Assembly (NCBI RefSeq): GCF_029407905.1 | Contig: NC_073641.1 | Span: 15,607,001-15,671,000 of the forward strand | Origin: Bubalus kerabau | Lineage: Eukaryota; Chordata; Mammalia; Artiodactyla; Bovidae | Length of the DNA stretch: 64,000 nucleotides | Direction: 5' to 3' | Shown here: piece after piece, positions 60,801 to 64,000 of the stretch | Numbering within the stretch: the first letter of the stretch is position 1 | Layout: every line of letters begins with the position of its first letter | Notes under the pieces: generated by a model | What the model was told of the DNA's origin: nothing | Database searches by the model: none | The model's input: the letters and a program-made list of their open reading frames with translations, nothing else | Made by a program: the position numbers and the translations under genes

Positions 60801-62871
60801 AACTGATGCTTTCCTAAATTCCTGACCTATACAAACTATGAGAGAAGATAAAATGACTTACTATTTTCAGTCACTAAGTTTTAGAGTTACATGTTGTACA
60901 TCCACAGATAACTAGAATGCCTACTGGGCACGCAGTTTGCATTAAGGAACTGTGAAAAAAAGTAATTTCATGCTTCTATGCAACAATCTTAAGTGAAAAT
61001 TAACAGGACCTAAAATAACGCTTTATATCTAGCTAAGATAATACATTTGATTATTGGCTACATTGGTGGCCAATGTAGAGATTATTATTTAGATCACCCT
61101 TGTTCAGGTAGAGCAAGCCCGAAATTGATGACTCTACATAAATTTAAAATCCTATCACTCAGTCTAATGAAGGCTTTATGTATTGTATCATGGTTGCTCT
61201 ATTTTTACTTAGAAGAAAGTTAAAGGAAAAATTAAACAGAAGATTTAGATACATCTAACTTTGTTAGGTATGAATGGTGTGAGATTTACCATCTATTCAA
61301 GCATCCAACTCTAGCAAAGAGCTGAAACTGATAGTTCTAGATTTTTAAAAATACCAACTGAAAAATATTACTATTTGTCAAGGTAGGTATTTAAATTCAC
61401 CAAATAAAGTCCAGTACATAAACAAGCACAATAGTTATTTAGTGGGATCAGAGGCCAATACATACAAAATATAAAAGTTTAACAAAGAAATCTAAAGTGA
61501 CAAACCTCCCAGATTTTGATAATATTTATAAGAAATCAGAGAAGGTGGAAAAGTAACAAAAACGGTAGACTCAATTAATAACATTAAGATTGCAATACCT
61601 TTTTGAAGCTAGAAAATCCCAAATGAGAACTCAGAAGTCAGGATAAAAAAACACTTAATCAAAGAAAACTAGAAATACTAGGGAAATTTTCTATGGCACA
61701 TATATAATATCCAGATAGAAAAAAAATTAGATTTTTCTGGGATGAAATAAAAATCGGAAACTATAAGGGCCATGATTTGAATTGTATAGAATAACAACTG
61801 GAGTCAAAAGTTGAAACGAGGACAATTTAGTAAAAAATAGTCATAGAGTTATTTTATGCTATTTTTAAAGTGCCAAAGATGAACAATTATGAGTCATCAT
61901 AGATGAACACAAATTAAGGGTGAAAAATGTCTGACATGAAAAAATAGCACATATGTCTTACATGTCTAAATAAATTTTTGATTACACATGCCACAGTGAA
62001 TTACAAATAAAACATTTGAAATAAAACAGCTTTTTATTTCAATTCTTGTCATAATTTGCTAAAAAGAAAACAATCTTAGAGATTTTGCATATGCAACATG
62101 CAAAATTAACAAAAATGCCTAGGATTGTAAAACCTTGGTTGTTTTCCAAACAAATTGCTGAGAACCATGAAAATAAAAATTCAAAGCAAAGAAATGATGA
62201 AAATGCTAGGAAGCAAATCAACATTGGTGATGAAAAGAGTCAAAACACTCAAGGCAGACCCACCTAGAGATCTCATAATCCGTAATTTCTGTGAGTCCGA
62301 GAAATGTAAGAATGACAGAGAGGAGTGTCTCCGGCATGCACAATCAAACAGTATGCCATCAGGTTTATGGTCAAAACCACATGATTATTTATAGACAACT
62401 CAACTCCATTTGAGCTGCAATTTTTTTAAAATTCAAAGAATTTTTTTCATTAAACTATTAAAGTCCATGATAGTTAAAAAGACTTAGATTTATAGATGTA
62501 CACTCTTTTATTATACTTGGTCTTAAAAATTTTAAATGAATGTAATTAGTAGCTCAACATAAACCTAAGTGGCATAATATAACACTACGCTGTGCCCTCT
62601 ATTATAATAATTAGACACAAAATCTAGGCACATTCAAATACTTTTTATCATTGGTCAAAGGCTTTTATGTTTTTATTGTTGGTTTTTTTTTTTCCTGTTA
62701 AAGGAATTATAAGATCATTTACCTTTAAATGAACAATTCTCAGAAAGATATCTTGTCTCATGCTCATCTCAATATCAAAACGAGAAAGTCTTTTGTCTGC
62801 TTCTGTACTTGCAGCTCGTACTTTTTTGTCAGAGGAGACGTGCTGGGGAAAATCTAGCATGGTTCGTTCCA
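7452..62871 (-). CDS. NLN: Neurolysin gene span, exons 3-13 (5' end outside window)
   Basis: Neurolysin is a zinc oligopeptidase of peptidase family M3 that cuts short peptides such as neurotensin, in cytosol and mitochondria. Eleven minus-strand exons (62,871-62,723; 51,716-51,609; 50,169-50,067; 49,216-49,056; 45,191-45,056; 42,789-42,423; 33,229-33,028; 21,557-21,371; 20,853-20,725; 19,541-19,405; 7,586-7,452) have AG/GT borders and matching phases, giving 603 whole codons after one split codon, with no internal stop. Taking a 704-residue family length, the HEFGH motif falls at 497-501 and the third zinc ligand at Glu526, as known for neurolysin. THOP1 is the nearest alternative, but residues around the motif (HQICAQ, ETDFVEVPSQ) and the C-terminus ending SRGLPAP fit NLN as I remember the two. 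Promoter and exons 1-2 are not in the window. Confidence 0.96.
7587..8715 (-). other. NLN intron 12, exon 13-proximal part
   Basis: AT-rich intronic sequence ending at the exon 13 acceptor. No repeat or coding frame recognised. Confidence 0.6.
8724..8992 (+). mobile_element. Nonautonomous hAT-type DNA transposon relic (MER-type)
   Basis: Starts GCACTGTCCAGTAGAAATAT, then GTGAGCCACATG, AAATTAATTTTAATATTTT, TTTACAGCACGTCTCAATTC and GGCCACATTTCAAGCGCTCA. This is a familiar mammal-wide DNA transposon whose ends are inverted copies of a TGTCCAAT-containing repeat. The right terminal repeat is missing. I cannot name the exact subfamily with certainty. Confidence 0.6.
8990..9712. repeat. Large imperfect inverted repeat (arms about 295 and 262 bp)
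   Basis: The left arm (about 8,990-9,284) reads as the reverse complement of the right arm (about 9,450-9,712), around an axis near 9,367. Shared blocks include GAGGGGCTTGTT, ATGACACTGAAGAAG, GCCTTATTTACA, TAATGGACTTCCTGAAAA and CAATTAATTAC. I judge identity near 85% by eye, with a ~32-bp extra stretch in the left arm (about 9,180-9,211). The left arm abuts a hAT relic and the right arm abuts a BovB. The repeat family is not recognised. Confidence 0.85.
9720..11950 (+). mobile_element. BovB LINE, longest copy, NLN intron 12
   Basis: Starts in the endonuclease C-terminal region (about 9,720-9,900), passes the linker (RVPEELWTEVHNTVKEA, KKKKCKKAKWLSKEA), then RT blocks (ISTNKASGGDGIPAELIQ, NNLRYADDTTL) and ends near ACTGAGCAACTGAACAAC. 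Many stops and frameshifts are present and the tail lacks long GAACT repeats, so it is older than the other copies. Antisense to NLN. Confidence 0.92.
11951..13005 (-). other. NLN intron 12 sequence
   Basis: Intronic DNA without a recognised gene. A short (CAAA)n run lies near 12,607-12,625; the short frames near 12,218-12,506 show no family resemblance. Confidence 0.5.
13010..13130 (-). repeat. CHR-type tRNA-derived SINE
   Basis: Reverse-strand copy: TTTGGCTGCTCCCCACAGCA, GATCTTAGTTCCCCAAGCAG, GGGATCGAACCTGTG (B-box) and ACCACTGGACCACCAGG. Confidence 0.85.
13150..13345 (+). repeat. MIR SINE
   Basis: TTTTGGAATCAGGCCCAGGT, then AGCTATGTGGCCTTGGGC and CCCTTATCTGTAAGGTGGGA, the MIR core. Confidence 0.8.
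13534..13591. repeat. Short palindromic TATACTAAGTATAC cluster
   Basis: TATACTAAGTATAC (13,534-13,547) is mirrored by GTATACTTAGTATA (13,562-13,575), and a third partial copy GTATACTAAG begins at 13,581. It forms a 14-bp-stem hairpin. Confidence 0.7.
13592..13809 (+). repeat. Bov-tA SINE with target duplication
   Basis: tRNA head (GGACTTCCCAGGTGATGCAG) and Bov-A body. ATACTAAGT at 13,583-13,591 and 13,810-13,818 flanks it. Confidence 0.92.
13856..14060 (-). repeat. Bov-tA SINE
   Basis: Reverse-strand Bov-A body (CATGTCTGACTCTTTGTGAC) then the tRNA head ending GAGCCACCAAGGGAAGC. Confidence 0.92.
14067..14192 (-). repeat. Bov-A SINE unit
   Basis: GTTAGTCGCTCAGTCGTGTC to GGGTTGCCATGCCC, a reverse-strand single unit directly next to the preceding SINE. 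Confidence 0.88.
14195..15330 (-). other. NLN intron 12 sequence
   Basis: Includes a locally GC-richer patch (about 14,230-14,560) with a 116-codon reverse frame of no recognisable family, which I treat as chance. Confidence 0.5.
15340..15460 (-). repeat. CHR-type tRNA-derived SINE
   Basis: TTTTAGCTGTATCATACGGC, then GATCTCAGTTCCCATCTGAT, GCCCCCTGCAGTGGAAGCAC and ACCACTGGACCACCAGGCAA. Confidence 0.85.
15465..19404 (-). other. NLN intron 12, exon 12-proximal part
   Basis: About 3.9 kb of intronic DNA. I recognise no young SINE or LINE in it, which is unusual for this window. 17,570-18,570 is purine-rich and may be an old degraded repeat. Confidence 0.5.
19405..19541 (-). CDS. NLN: NLN exon 12 (substrate-binding loop)
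   Basis: Two bases finishing Gly615 then 45 codons (residues 616-660). It holds [20 protein letters not shown]; Tyr629, Tyr633 and Tyr636 are equivalent, by the 24-residue offset, to the active-site loop tyrosines 605-612 of thimet oligopeptidase. Acceptor TTAAAG|GCA, donor GAG|GTATTG, phase 0 at the end. Confidence 0.96.
19542..20724 (-). other. NLN intron 11
   Basis: 1.18 kb without recognised repeats or coding frames. Confidence 0.7.
20725..20853 (-). CDS. NLN: NLN exon 11
   Basis: Two bases finishing Gly572, 42 codons (residues 573-614), and one base of Gly615. Reads LLTLRQIVLSKVDQSLHTNT then ends EILGVAATP. Acceptor TATTAG|GTC, donor CAG|GTATGT. The start was set by phase, since no Met-initiated frame covers this exon. 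Confidence 0.95.
20854..21370 (-). other. NLN intron 10
   Basis: 517 bp. The 116- and 120-codon frames overlapping it extend over intron or exon shadow and are not genes. Confidence 0.75.
21371..21557 (-). CDS. NLN: NLN exon 10 (third zinc ligand)
   Basis: 62 codons plus one base, residues 510-571. The segment GTNVETDFVEVPSQMLENW holds the third zinc ligand, Glu526 (21,509-21,507), 29 residues after the first motif His, which is the standard M3 spacing. Acceptor TTCTAG|ACC, donor CAG|GTATGA. Confidence 0.97.
21897..22020 (+). repeat. CHR-type tRNA-derived SINE, NLN intron 9
   Basis: ACATCCCTGGTGGTCCAGTG head, GGGAAACTAAGATTATG, ending CAGAAAAAAAAAAG. Confidence 0.85.
22021..25194 (-). other. 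NLN intron 9 sequence with old MIR
   Basis: Mostly unannotated AT-rich intron. An old MIR lies at about 23,165-23,390 (CATCTATTGAGACTTTACTA, ATGAGATGAGGAAATTGAGG). Confidence 0.55.
25196..25312 (-). repeat. CHR-type tRNA-derived SINE
   Basis: TTTTGGCTGTGTTGTGCAGC, GATCTTAGTTCCCTGACTGG and ACCACTGCACCACCAGGAAA. Confidence 0.85.
25403..25612 (+). repeat. Bov-tA SINE
   Basis: tRNA head (TTCTTTGGTGGCACTAATGG, B-box GGTTCGATCCC) and Bov-A body ending GACATGACTGAGCGGCTGAG. Confidence 0.92.
25615..26692 (-). other. NLN intron 9 sequence
   Basis: AT-rich intronic DNA with no recognised repeat or coding frame. Confidence 0.5.
26709..26866 (+). repeat. Bov-A SINE with 16-bp target duplication
   Basis: Single Bov-A unit with a poly(A)-like end. 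Exact GAAAATGGGGGCAATA at 26,693-26,708 and 26,867-26,882. Confidence 0.93.
27170..27284 (+). repeat. CHR-type tRNA-derived SINE
   Basis: GGGGAACTCCCTGCTGGTCC, GTTCAATCCCTGGTCAGGGA, TGCAAGCTGTACGGCACAAC and an A tail. Confidence 0.9.
27728..27945 (-). repeat. Bov-tA SINE (dimeric head, truncated)
   Basis: Reverse Bov-A body, tRNA head ending GAGCCACAAGGGAAGCCCAA, then a stub of a second unit (GAATACTGGAGTGGGTTGCC). Confidence 0.9.
27946..28735 (-). other. NLN intron 9 sequence
   Basis: Unannotated. A frame at 28,259-28,450 has no recognisable homology. Confidence 0.5.
28736..28762 (+). mobile_element. Possible mariner terminal fragment
   Basis: TTTAGGTTGGTACAAAAGGT resembles the terminal inverted repeat of MADE1-like mariner elements; only one end is present, next to a Bov-A. 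Confidence 0.35.
28763..28906 (+). repeat. Bov-A SINE
   Basis: CCTTTCATGCATTGGAGAAG to GACACGACTGAAGTGACTTA. It is the 3' half of a Bov-A2. Confidence 0.92.
28907..29075 (+). repeat. AT-rich low-complexity tract
   Basis: Irregular TATA/CAGTATATA-like repeats, for example GGTATATATATTGATCATCA and TATATAATTATATATTTATA. Confidence 0.7.
29120..30065 (-). other. NLN intron 9 sequence
   Basis: AT-rich, no repeat or gene recognised. Confidence 0.5.
30073..30209 (+). repeat. Bov-A SINE
   Basis: CTGGAGAAGGAAATGCAACC to GGCGTCTTAGCAGCAGCAGC, lying about 220 bp before a BovB. Confidence 0.92.
30433..31457 (+). mobile_element. BovB LINE 3' part, NLN intron 9
   Basis: 5'-truncated within the RT domain (KGVRQGSILSPCLFNFYAEY, then INNLRYADD). 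A 242-codon frame at 30,698-31,426 covers the region after the active site. It ends in GAACT repeats at 31,457. Exact 12-bp flanks AACCTGAATTCT at 30,421-30,432 and 31,458-31,469 are the target-site duplication. Confidence 0.96.
31553..31722 (+). repeat. Diverged Bov-tA SINE between long direct repeats
   Basis: tRNA head GGTTTTCCTGATGGCTCAGT and partial Bov-A body ending CTGGCGGGCC. About 51-bp imperfect copies lie at 31,502-31,552 and 31,723-31,773, differing at about six positions. Confidence 0.85.
31774..32560 (-). other. NLN intron 9 sequence
   Basis: AT-rich, no gene recognised. Confidence 0.5.
32564..32775 (+). repeat. Bov-tA SINE
   Basis: GGGGCTTCCAGGTGGCTCAG head and Bov-A body ending ACATGACTGAGCACGCATG. 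It lies 250 bp from exon 9 within intron 9. Confidence 0.93.
33028..33229 (-). CDS. NLN: NLN exon 9 (HEXXH catalytic exon)
   Basis: One base finishing Arg442 then 67 codons (residues 443-509). The gluzincin motif HEFGH is at 33,066-33,052: His497 and His501 are zinc ligands and Glu498 is the general base. Upstream segments EGKYNHAACFGLQPG and LLRHDEVRTYF are characteristic of family M3. Acceptor CCTCAG|GGA, donor CAG|GTGAGT. Confidence 0.97.
33456..33766 (+). mobile_element. BovB LINE 3' end fragment, NLN intron 8
   Basis: About 310 bp, from CCAGTCCACTCTAAAGGAG to the GAACTGAACTGAACT tail. It corresponds to the last BovB coding stretch and 3'UTR. It lies about 230 bp from NLN exon 9. Confidence 0.93.
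33767..34477 (-). other. NLN intron 8 sequence
   Basis: No gene or repeat recognised. Confidence 0.5.
34480..34697 (-). repeat. Bov-tA SINE
   Basis: GAAAGTGAAGTCGGTCAGTC, Bov-A body, B-box region GGGATCGAACCCAGG, ending GAGCCACCAGGGAATTCC. Confidence 0.93.
34700..35639 (-). other. NLN intron 8 sequence
   Basis: A forward 124-codon frame (34,909-35,283) shows no family resemblance. The right part may already be old L1. Confidence 0.45.
35640..36640 (+). mobile_element. L1M LINE relic, 5' / ORF1-proximal part
   Basis: AATGCTAGACGTGAAAAGCA, GATAGGTCAAGAGAAATTAC and GCCAGAAGACAATGGAATGC are typical mammalian L1M 5'-region sequence. Interrupted by a CHR SINE. A (CA)n run lies at about 36,022-36,045. 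Confidence 0.65.
36170..36300 (+). repeat. CHR-type SINE with very long target duplication
   Basis: GGGACTTCCTGGCGGTTCAG, GTTCAATTCCTGGCTGGAGA, GCAAGCTGTGCAGTGCAGAC. The same 27 bases (beginning AGAATAGCTGAG, ending CCAAAATTA) occur at 36,143-36,169 and 36,301-36,327. Confidence 0.95.
36735..36893 (+). repeat. Ruminant L1 3' end with (TG)n(TA)n
   Basis: CATGATAAACCATAATAGAA, a TG/TA microsatellite at 36,787-36,820, then GTAAATCAACTATACTTCAA, the 3' terminus of artiodactyl L1. Confidence 0.75.
38114..38438 (-). repeat. Bov-tA SINE dimer inserted in L1M
   Basis: Reverse-strand Bov-A body followed by two tRNA-head units (ends at GAGCCATCAGTGAAGCCC and GAGCTACCAGGGAAGCCCC). Exact CACAAGGATGCTTA at 38,100-38,113 and 38,439-38,452. 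Confidence 0.95.
38662..38786 (+). repeat. Bov-A SINE inserted in L1M
   Basis: CCTGGAGTAGGAAACGGCAA to CACTACTGAGTGACTAAGCA. TATGATATT / TATGACATT on the two sides may be the target duplication. Confidence 0.88.
38986..40776 (-). other. NLN intron 8 sequence with MIR remnant
   Basis: Mostly unannotated. A MIR-like stretch lies at about 40,515-40,630 (GTATTACAGAGGTGGATATA). Confidence 0.5.
40777..42005 (+). repeat. CHR-type SINE split by BovB
   Basis: Left half 40,777-40,854 (GGGACTTCCCGTCAGTCCAG to GGTCAGAGAA) and right half 41,967-42,005 (CTAAGATCCCACAAGCCATG) make one SINE when the BovB and one CAGAGAA copy are removed. Confidence 0.92.
40855..41959 (+). mobile_element. BovB LINE inserted into a CHR-type SINE, NLN intron 8
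   Basis: Begins in the RT domain (STFAFIDYAKAFDCVEH-like; the frame reads CFIDYAKAFDCVEHNKMW) and ends with GAACTGAACTGAAC at 41,960. CAGAGAA flanks it at 40,848-40,854 and 41,960-41,966, and the two halves of a tRNA-derived SINE lie outside those repeats. The YADD box is damaged (stop after NN at 41,170). Confidence 0.93.
42085..42330 (+). repeat. MIR SINE beside NLN exon 8
   Basis: TAAGGAAACTGAGGCAGAGA and TAAGTAACTTGCCTAGTAAG are the MIR core; it ends about 90 bp from exon 8. Confidence 0.75.
42423..42789 (-). CDS. NLN: NLN exon 8 (largest in window)
   Basis: 367 nt: two bases finishing Asp320, 121 codons (residues 321-441), and two bases of Arg442. It carries [20 protein letters not shown] and the beta segment GQFYLDLYP that leads toward the catalytic helix. 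Acceptor TCACAG|ATG, donor AAG|GTACTG. The open frame runs on into the upstream intron, so the exon start was set by the acceptor and by phase with exon 7. Confidence 0.96.
43165..43365 (-). repeat. Bov-tA SINE, diverged, NLN intron 7
   Basis: TCAACTCTTTGTGACCCCAT, TGGACTGTAGCCTGCAAGGC, ACCCAGGGATCGAACCTGAG. The head is imperfect at its end. Confidence 0.88.
43366..45055 (-). other. NLN intron 7 sequence with L2/MIR remnants
   Basis: L2-like 3' end near 43,990-44,080 (TTTAATAAATGTCTCATGAA) and another near 44,865-44,935. No coding sequence. Confidence 0.5.
45056..45191 (-). CDS. NLN: NLN exon 7
   Basis: 45 codons plus one base, residues 275-319 and the first base of Asp320. Contains KVAKLLGYSTHADF and EMNTAKST, segments typical of the neurolysin/thimet group. 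Acceptor TACTAG|GAG, donor CTCG|GTTAGT; the donor keeps GT but is weaker than the others. Confidence 0.95.
45480..46115 (+). mobile_element. L1M LINE 3' end, NLN intron 6
   Basis: TGATTCCACTTCTGGGTATA, CACTGTGGCATTATTCATAA, AAATGTCCATCAATGGCTGA and TTAATGCCACAGAACTCTAT are L1M 3'-end landmarks. Confidence 0.85.
46300..46540 (+). repeat. MIR SINE
   Basis: TGGCTCCACCATTTACTAGT, TTGGCAAGTCCCTCAATCTT, CAGTTTTCTCATCTGAAAGA. Confidence 0.8.
46640..46815. repeat. Unnamed dispersed repeat, copy A
   Basis: Shares CTTCCTTTTAGTARTAGAG, TTTCCCAGCC and following GC-rich text with copy B at about 48,488-48,670. An old repeat I cannot name. Confidence 0.55.
46945..47165 (+). repeat. L1M 3'UTR-type fragment
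   Basis: AAAATATACCATTTTAGCCA, TTTTTAAGTGTACAATTCAT and TTGTGCAACCCCATTACCAC match the L1M/L1ME 3' region. Confidence 0.6.
47170..48485 (-). other. NLN intron 6 sequence
   Basis: No repeat named. The 152-codon reverse frame at 48,095-48,553 lacks recognisable homology and overlaps a dispersed repeat. Confidence 0.5.
48488..48670. repeat. Unnamed dispersed repeat, copy B
   Basis: See copy A. Extends through CCCTGCAGCTGGATACAGTT and GTCATTTCCAGGTCTTCTTC. Confidence 0.55.
49056..49216 (-). CDS. NLN: NLN exon 6
   Basis: Two bases finishing Gly221, then 53 codons (residues 222-274), from ALPDDF to TRCKE; includes KYPHYFPVMKKCC. Acceptor TTGCAG|GTG, donor GAG|GTATTA. Ends in phase 0. Confidence 0.95.
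49551..49759 (+). repeat. Bov-tA SINE with 13-bp target duplication, NLN intron 5
   Basis: GGGGCTTCCCTGGTGCCTCA head and Bov-A body ending GACTCAGTGACTAAACGCC. Exact AGTTTAAGTTACA at 49,538-49,550 and 49,760-49,772. Confidence 0.96.
50067..50169 (-). CDS. NLN: NLN exon 5
   Basis: 34 codons plus one base, residues 187-220 and the first base of Gly221. Reads [20 protein letters not shown] at its start. Acceptor TTTCAG|GAA, donor TTG|GTAAAA. Confidence 0.95.
50862..51045 (+). mobile_element. MER5-type hAT-Charlie relic, NLN intron 4
   Basis: CTCAAAGCGTGCTTCTCACA, CATCACCTGGGAACTTGTTA, ACAAGCCCTCCGGGTGATTC and AAATTTGAGACTGCTGA are MER5A landmarks. Confidence 0.85.
51609..51716 (-). CDS. NLN: NLN exon 4
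   Basis: 36 codons, residues 151-186 (ETCDLEKIKP to LPEQVQN), phase 0 at both ends. Acceptor TTTCAG|GAA, donor AAT|GTGAGT. Part of the helical domain that lines the substrate channel in M3 peptidases. Confidence 0.95.
51717..52845 (-). other. NLN intron 3, exon 4-proximal part
   Basis: No repeat recognised and no credible frame. Confidence 0.5.
52855..52897 (+). mobile_element. Mariner-type terminal fragment
   Basis: GGGTGGCCAAAAAGTTCGTT followed by CAGCTTTTCCTGCGAGATGG resembles the terminus of a bovine mariner element. The opposite terminus is not seen. Confidence 0.55.
53040..53810. other. GC-rich block of unknown origin in NLN intron 3
   Basis: Clearly GC-richer than its surroundings, with overlapping reverse frames of 101 and 112 codons (53,046-53,351 and 53,314-53,652). 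No motif recognised. It could be an endogenous-retrovirus LTR, a retrocopied UTR or another repeat; I cannot tell. Confidence 0.4.
54345..54475 (-). repeat. Ruminant L1 3'UTR fragment
   Basis: ATTTTATACTGGAGTACAGC, CAATGTTGTAATAGTTTCAG, then CATACATACACATGTATCC, the reverse-complement L1 3' terminus. Confidence 0.75.
54594..54795 (+). repeat. Bov-tA SINE
   Basis: GAGCTTCCTTGGTGGCTCAG head, GGTTTGATCCC, Bov-A body ending CAGATAAGACTTGACTTAAC. Confidence 0.93.
54975..55615 (+). mobile_element. BovB LINE 3' part, NLN intron 3
   Basis: About 640 bp, opening near EAMETVRDFIYMGSKITAD and ending in GAACTGAACTGAACTGA. TACTTGCTGT at 54,965-54,974 and TACTTCCTGT at 55,616-55,625 look like a target duplication with one change. 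Frame broken by short indels. Confidence 0.9.
55626..56770 (-). other. NLN intron 3 sequence
   Basis: No gene or repeat recognised, apart from an A/T-rich patch near 56,195-56,215. Confidence 0.5.
56786..57057 (-). repeat. Bov-A2 SINE
   Basis: GCTGCTGCTGCTAAGTCACT to TTGCCATTGCCTTCTCC with the ATGAAAGTGAAAAGTGAAAG spacer. ATATATATT-like sequence on both sides. Confidence 0.94.
57211..57418 (+). repeat. Bov-tA SINE
   Basis: GGATCTGCCCCACTGGCTCA head, GTTTGATTCCTGGGTCAGGA, Bov-A body ending GACATGACTTAGGGACTAC. Confidence 0.93.
57542..58706 (+). mobile_element. BovB LINE 3' part with long open frame, NLN intron 3
   Basis: Opens at the end of the motif GRGTRDQIAN (AAAGGCAGAGG) and runs through FIDYAKVFDCVDH, INNLRYADD and MYGCESW, with a 281-codon frame at 57,478-58,323 that includes about 20 codons of flank. 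It ends in GAACT repeats. AAGATTT at 57,526-57,532 and 58,707-58,713 may be the target duplication. It is one of the best-preserved RT segments here, but 5'-truncated and closed by a stop at 58,321. Confidence 0.93.
58730..59640 (-). mobile_element. L1M LINE fragment
   Basis: Reverse-strand landmarks: TGAGTTGTTTCAGTGTTTTG, ATCTTTTTCATGTTTAATTG, TCATCTGCTCATTTTTCTAT. Extensively diverged. Confidence 0.7.
59832..59952 (+). repeat. Bov-A SINE
   Basis: CATGACTTGGAGAAGGAATG to CGGACATGACTGAAAGACTA. Confidence 0.9.
59985..60193 (+). repeat. Bov-tA SINE with 12-bp target duplication
   Basis: GGGCTTCCCTAGTGGCTCAG head, GGTTCGATCCC, Bov-A body. Exact CTTGGAAAGTTA at 59,973-59,984 and 60,194-60,205. 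Confidence 0.96.
60206..62722 (-). other. NLN intron 3, exon 3-proximal part
   Basis: A possible MIR remnant lies near 60,205-60,300. The rest is AT-rich with no young repeats; short frames at 62,085-62,394 have no recognised homology. Confidence 0.5.
62723..62871 (-). CDS. NLN: NLN exon 3
   Basis: Encodes residues 101 (split Val) to 150 of the N-terminal helical domain, starting VERTML and ending IVHLK. Acceptor TTAACAG|TGG, donor AAG|GTAAAT. 149 nt: two bases complete the split codon, then 49 codons, so the exon ends in phase 0. The preceding exon must end with one base of the Val codon; it is not found between 62,872 and 64,000. Confidence 0.95.
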
Positions 62872-64000
62872 CTGTTAATAGAGGAAAAAAAACCACAAGG
62901 ACTCATCAAGTTGGTATTAAGAAAAATACCTCATACACAGATGAAGGATTATCCCAATATAAGTCTAAGATTATATATTTTCTCTAGAGGCTCCTAAGGC
63001 TTTTGAGAAACAGTGTCTAAAACAGGACTTTGCTAGTCCAGGGGCATTGCTAAGAACAATAAGGCTGTGCACTGAGTAATTAACGAAGTATGGTTAGAGT
63101 GCAATTTATTATCTGGGAATGTAGAGGGGAAAAAAGATGTCCTTTAAAAAAAAATTTATTGGAGTATAGTTGACTTACAAAGTTGTGTTAGTTTCAGGAA
63201 CACAAAAAAGCGAATCAGTTACACATATACATATAACCACTCTATTTTAGATTCTTTTCTCATATAGGCCATTACCAAGTATTAAGTAGAGCTCCCTGTG
63301 CTATACGGTAGGCTCTTGCTAGTATCTATTTTATATATATATATAGTTACAGTGTATACATCAATCACAACCTTCCAATTTAAAAGATATAGTTCTCATA
63401 CTGAGGCATTTTATAGTCTGGGAGTTGGGGGTAGGGAACAGTACATGAAAAGATAAACAACAATACAAGGACAGAGCAGCTTAGCTGTCAAATGAATGGG
63501 ACAGGAACTCGAAGGCAGCAATACCAAGGACTGAGGCATTAAGCCACACCCATTGAGAAGGCTGGACCTTAGGGGTGGGCGGGGCGAGAGGAAGAGCTCA
63601 GCTGGGGACTGGAGAAGTAGAGACCGCAAACATGGGGACTGGCAAAACAAAGCATGTTTAAGAAACAAGCAGGTGATTTAGAGGGATGGGTTTGTTTAGA
63701 AAAGTTCTTAACCTTTACAATAAACTCTTAATCTAACCAAAGTCATGAACCCTCCCCCAAATGCAAGCATTCATACAAACATAAAAAGCTGCATATAATT
63801 TCAAATGATCCTCAGAAATCTCAATGGACATATCCAGTAAGCAGATGAATATTGGGGCCCTTCCTGTTAAATGATAGTGGTGATGTCTTCTGTTCTCACT
63901 TTCACATATCAAACTTGGTAGCTGGATTTTTCAAACATTTGTATTTTGACTTTAATTAGGCAAAAATCTGATGTCTTGAAATAATCCATACTACAGCAAA
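62872..64000 (-). other. NLN intron 2, partial
   Basis: Upstream intron, cut by the window edge. No further NLN exon matched here. Confidence 0.7.
63150..63395 (-). repeat. Ruminant L1 3'UTR fragment, NLN intron 2
   Basis: TTTATTGGAGTATAGTTGAC, GTGTTAGTTTCAGGAACACA, GATTCTTTTCTCATATAGGC and CTCCCTGTGCTATACGGTAG. Confidence 0.85.

Noticed and set aside
7452..62871. THOP1 (thimet oligopeptidase) instead of NLN
   Set aside because: Residues around the zinc site and the C-terminus fit neurolysin better as remembered; a database search would settle it.
1..64000. An undescribed multi-gene defence or mobile system
   Set aside because: Apart from NLN, coding traces are all transposon relics or the IL2RB pseudogene; I found no cluster of unknown open genes.

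Overview
This window is ruminant, most likely bovid, nuclear DNA. It is AT-rich, carries a spliced protein gene with long introns, and is packed with ruminant-specific repeats: BovB (RTE) LINEs ending in GAACT repeats, Bov-A, Bov-A2 and Bov-tA SINEs, and CHR-type tRNA SINEs. Older mammal-wide MIR, L2, L1M, MER5-type and hAT relics lie between them. I see no bacterial or viral gene organisation.

The only functional protein gene I can support is NLN (neurolysin, family M3 zinc metallopeptidase) on the minus strand. Eleven coding exons run from 62,871 down to the stop codon at 7,454. They join in phase at every junction and encode residues 101 (split codon) to 704 of a 704-residue protein. The zinc ligands fall at His497, Glu498, His501 and Glu526 in that numbering. 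The first about 100 residues, including the mitochondrial/cytosolic N-terminus, lie beyond the right edge. By comparison with the 13-exon human gene these are exons 3 to 13.

Layout: 1-331 SINE remnant and unique DNA; 331-3,458 a broken, intron-less copy of the 5' coding part of IL2RB (interleukin-2 receptor beta), split by a minus-strand BovB and a Bov-A2; 3,460-7,451 NLN downstream region and presumed 3'UTR; 7,452-62,871 NLN exons and introns; 62,872-64,000 part of the next upstream intron. Intron 12 holds a hAT relic, a roughly 260-295 bp-armed inverted repeat and a 2.2 kb BovB. Intron 9 and intron 8 hold BovB copies, an L1M relic and a BovB inserted into a CHR SINE. Intron 3 holds two more BovB copies and an unexplained GC-rich block. 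All six BovB copies inside the gene are antisense to NLN.

I found no new multi-gene system. The most informative items are the IL2RB retropseudogene with its nested insertions, the inverted repeat in intron 12, and the long target-site duplications around two SINEs.
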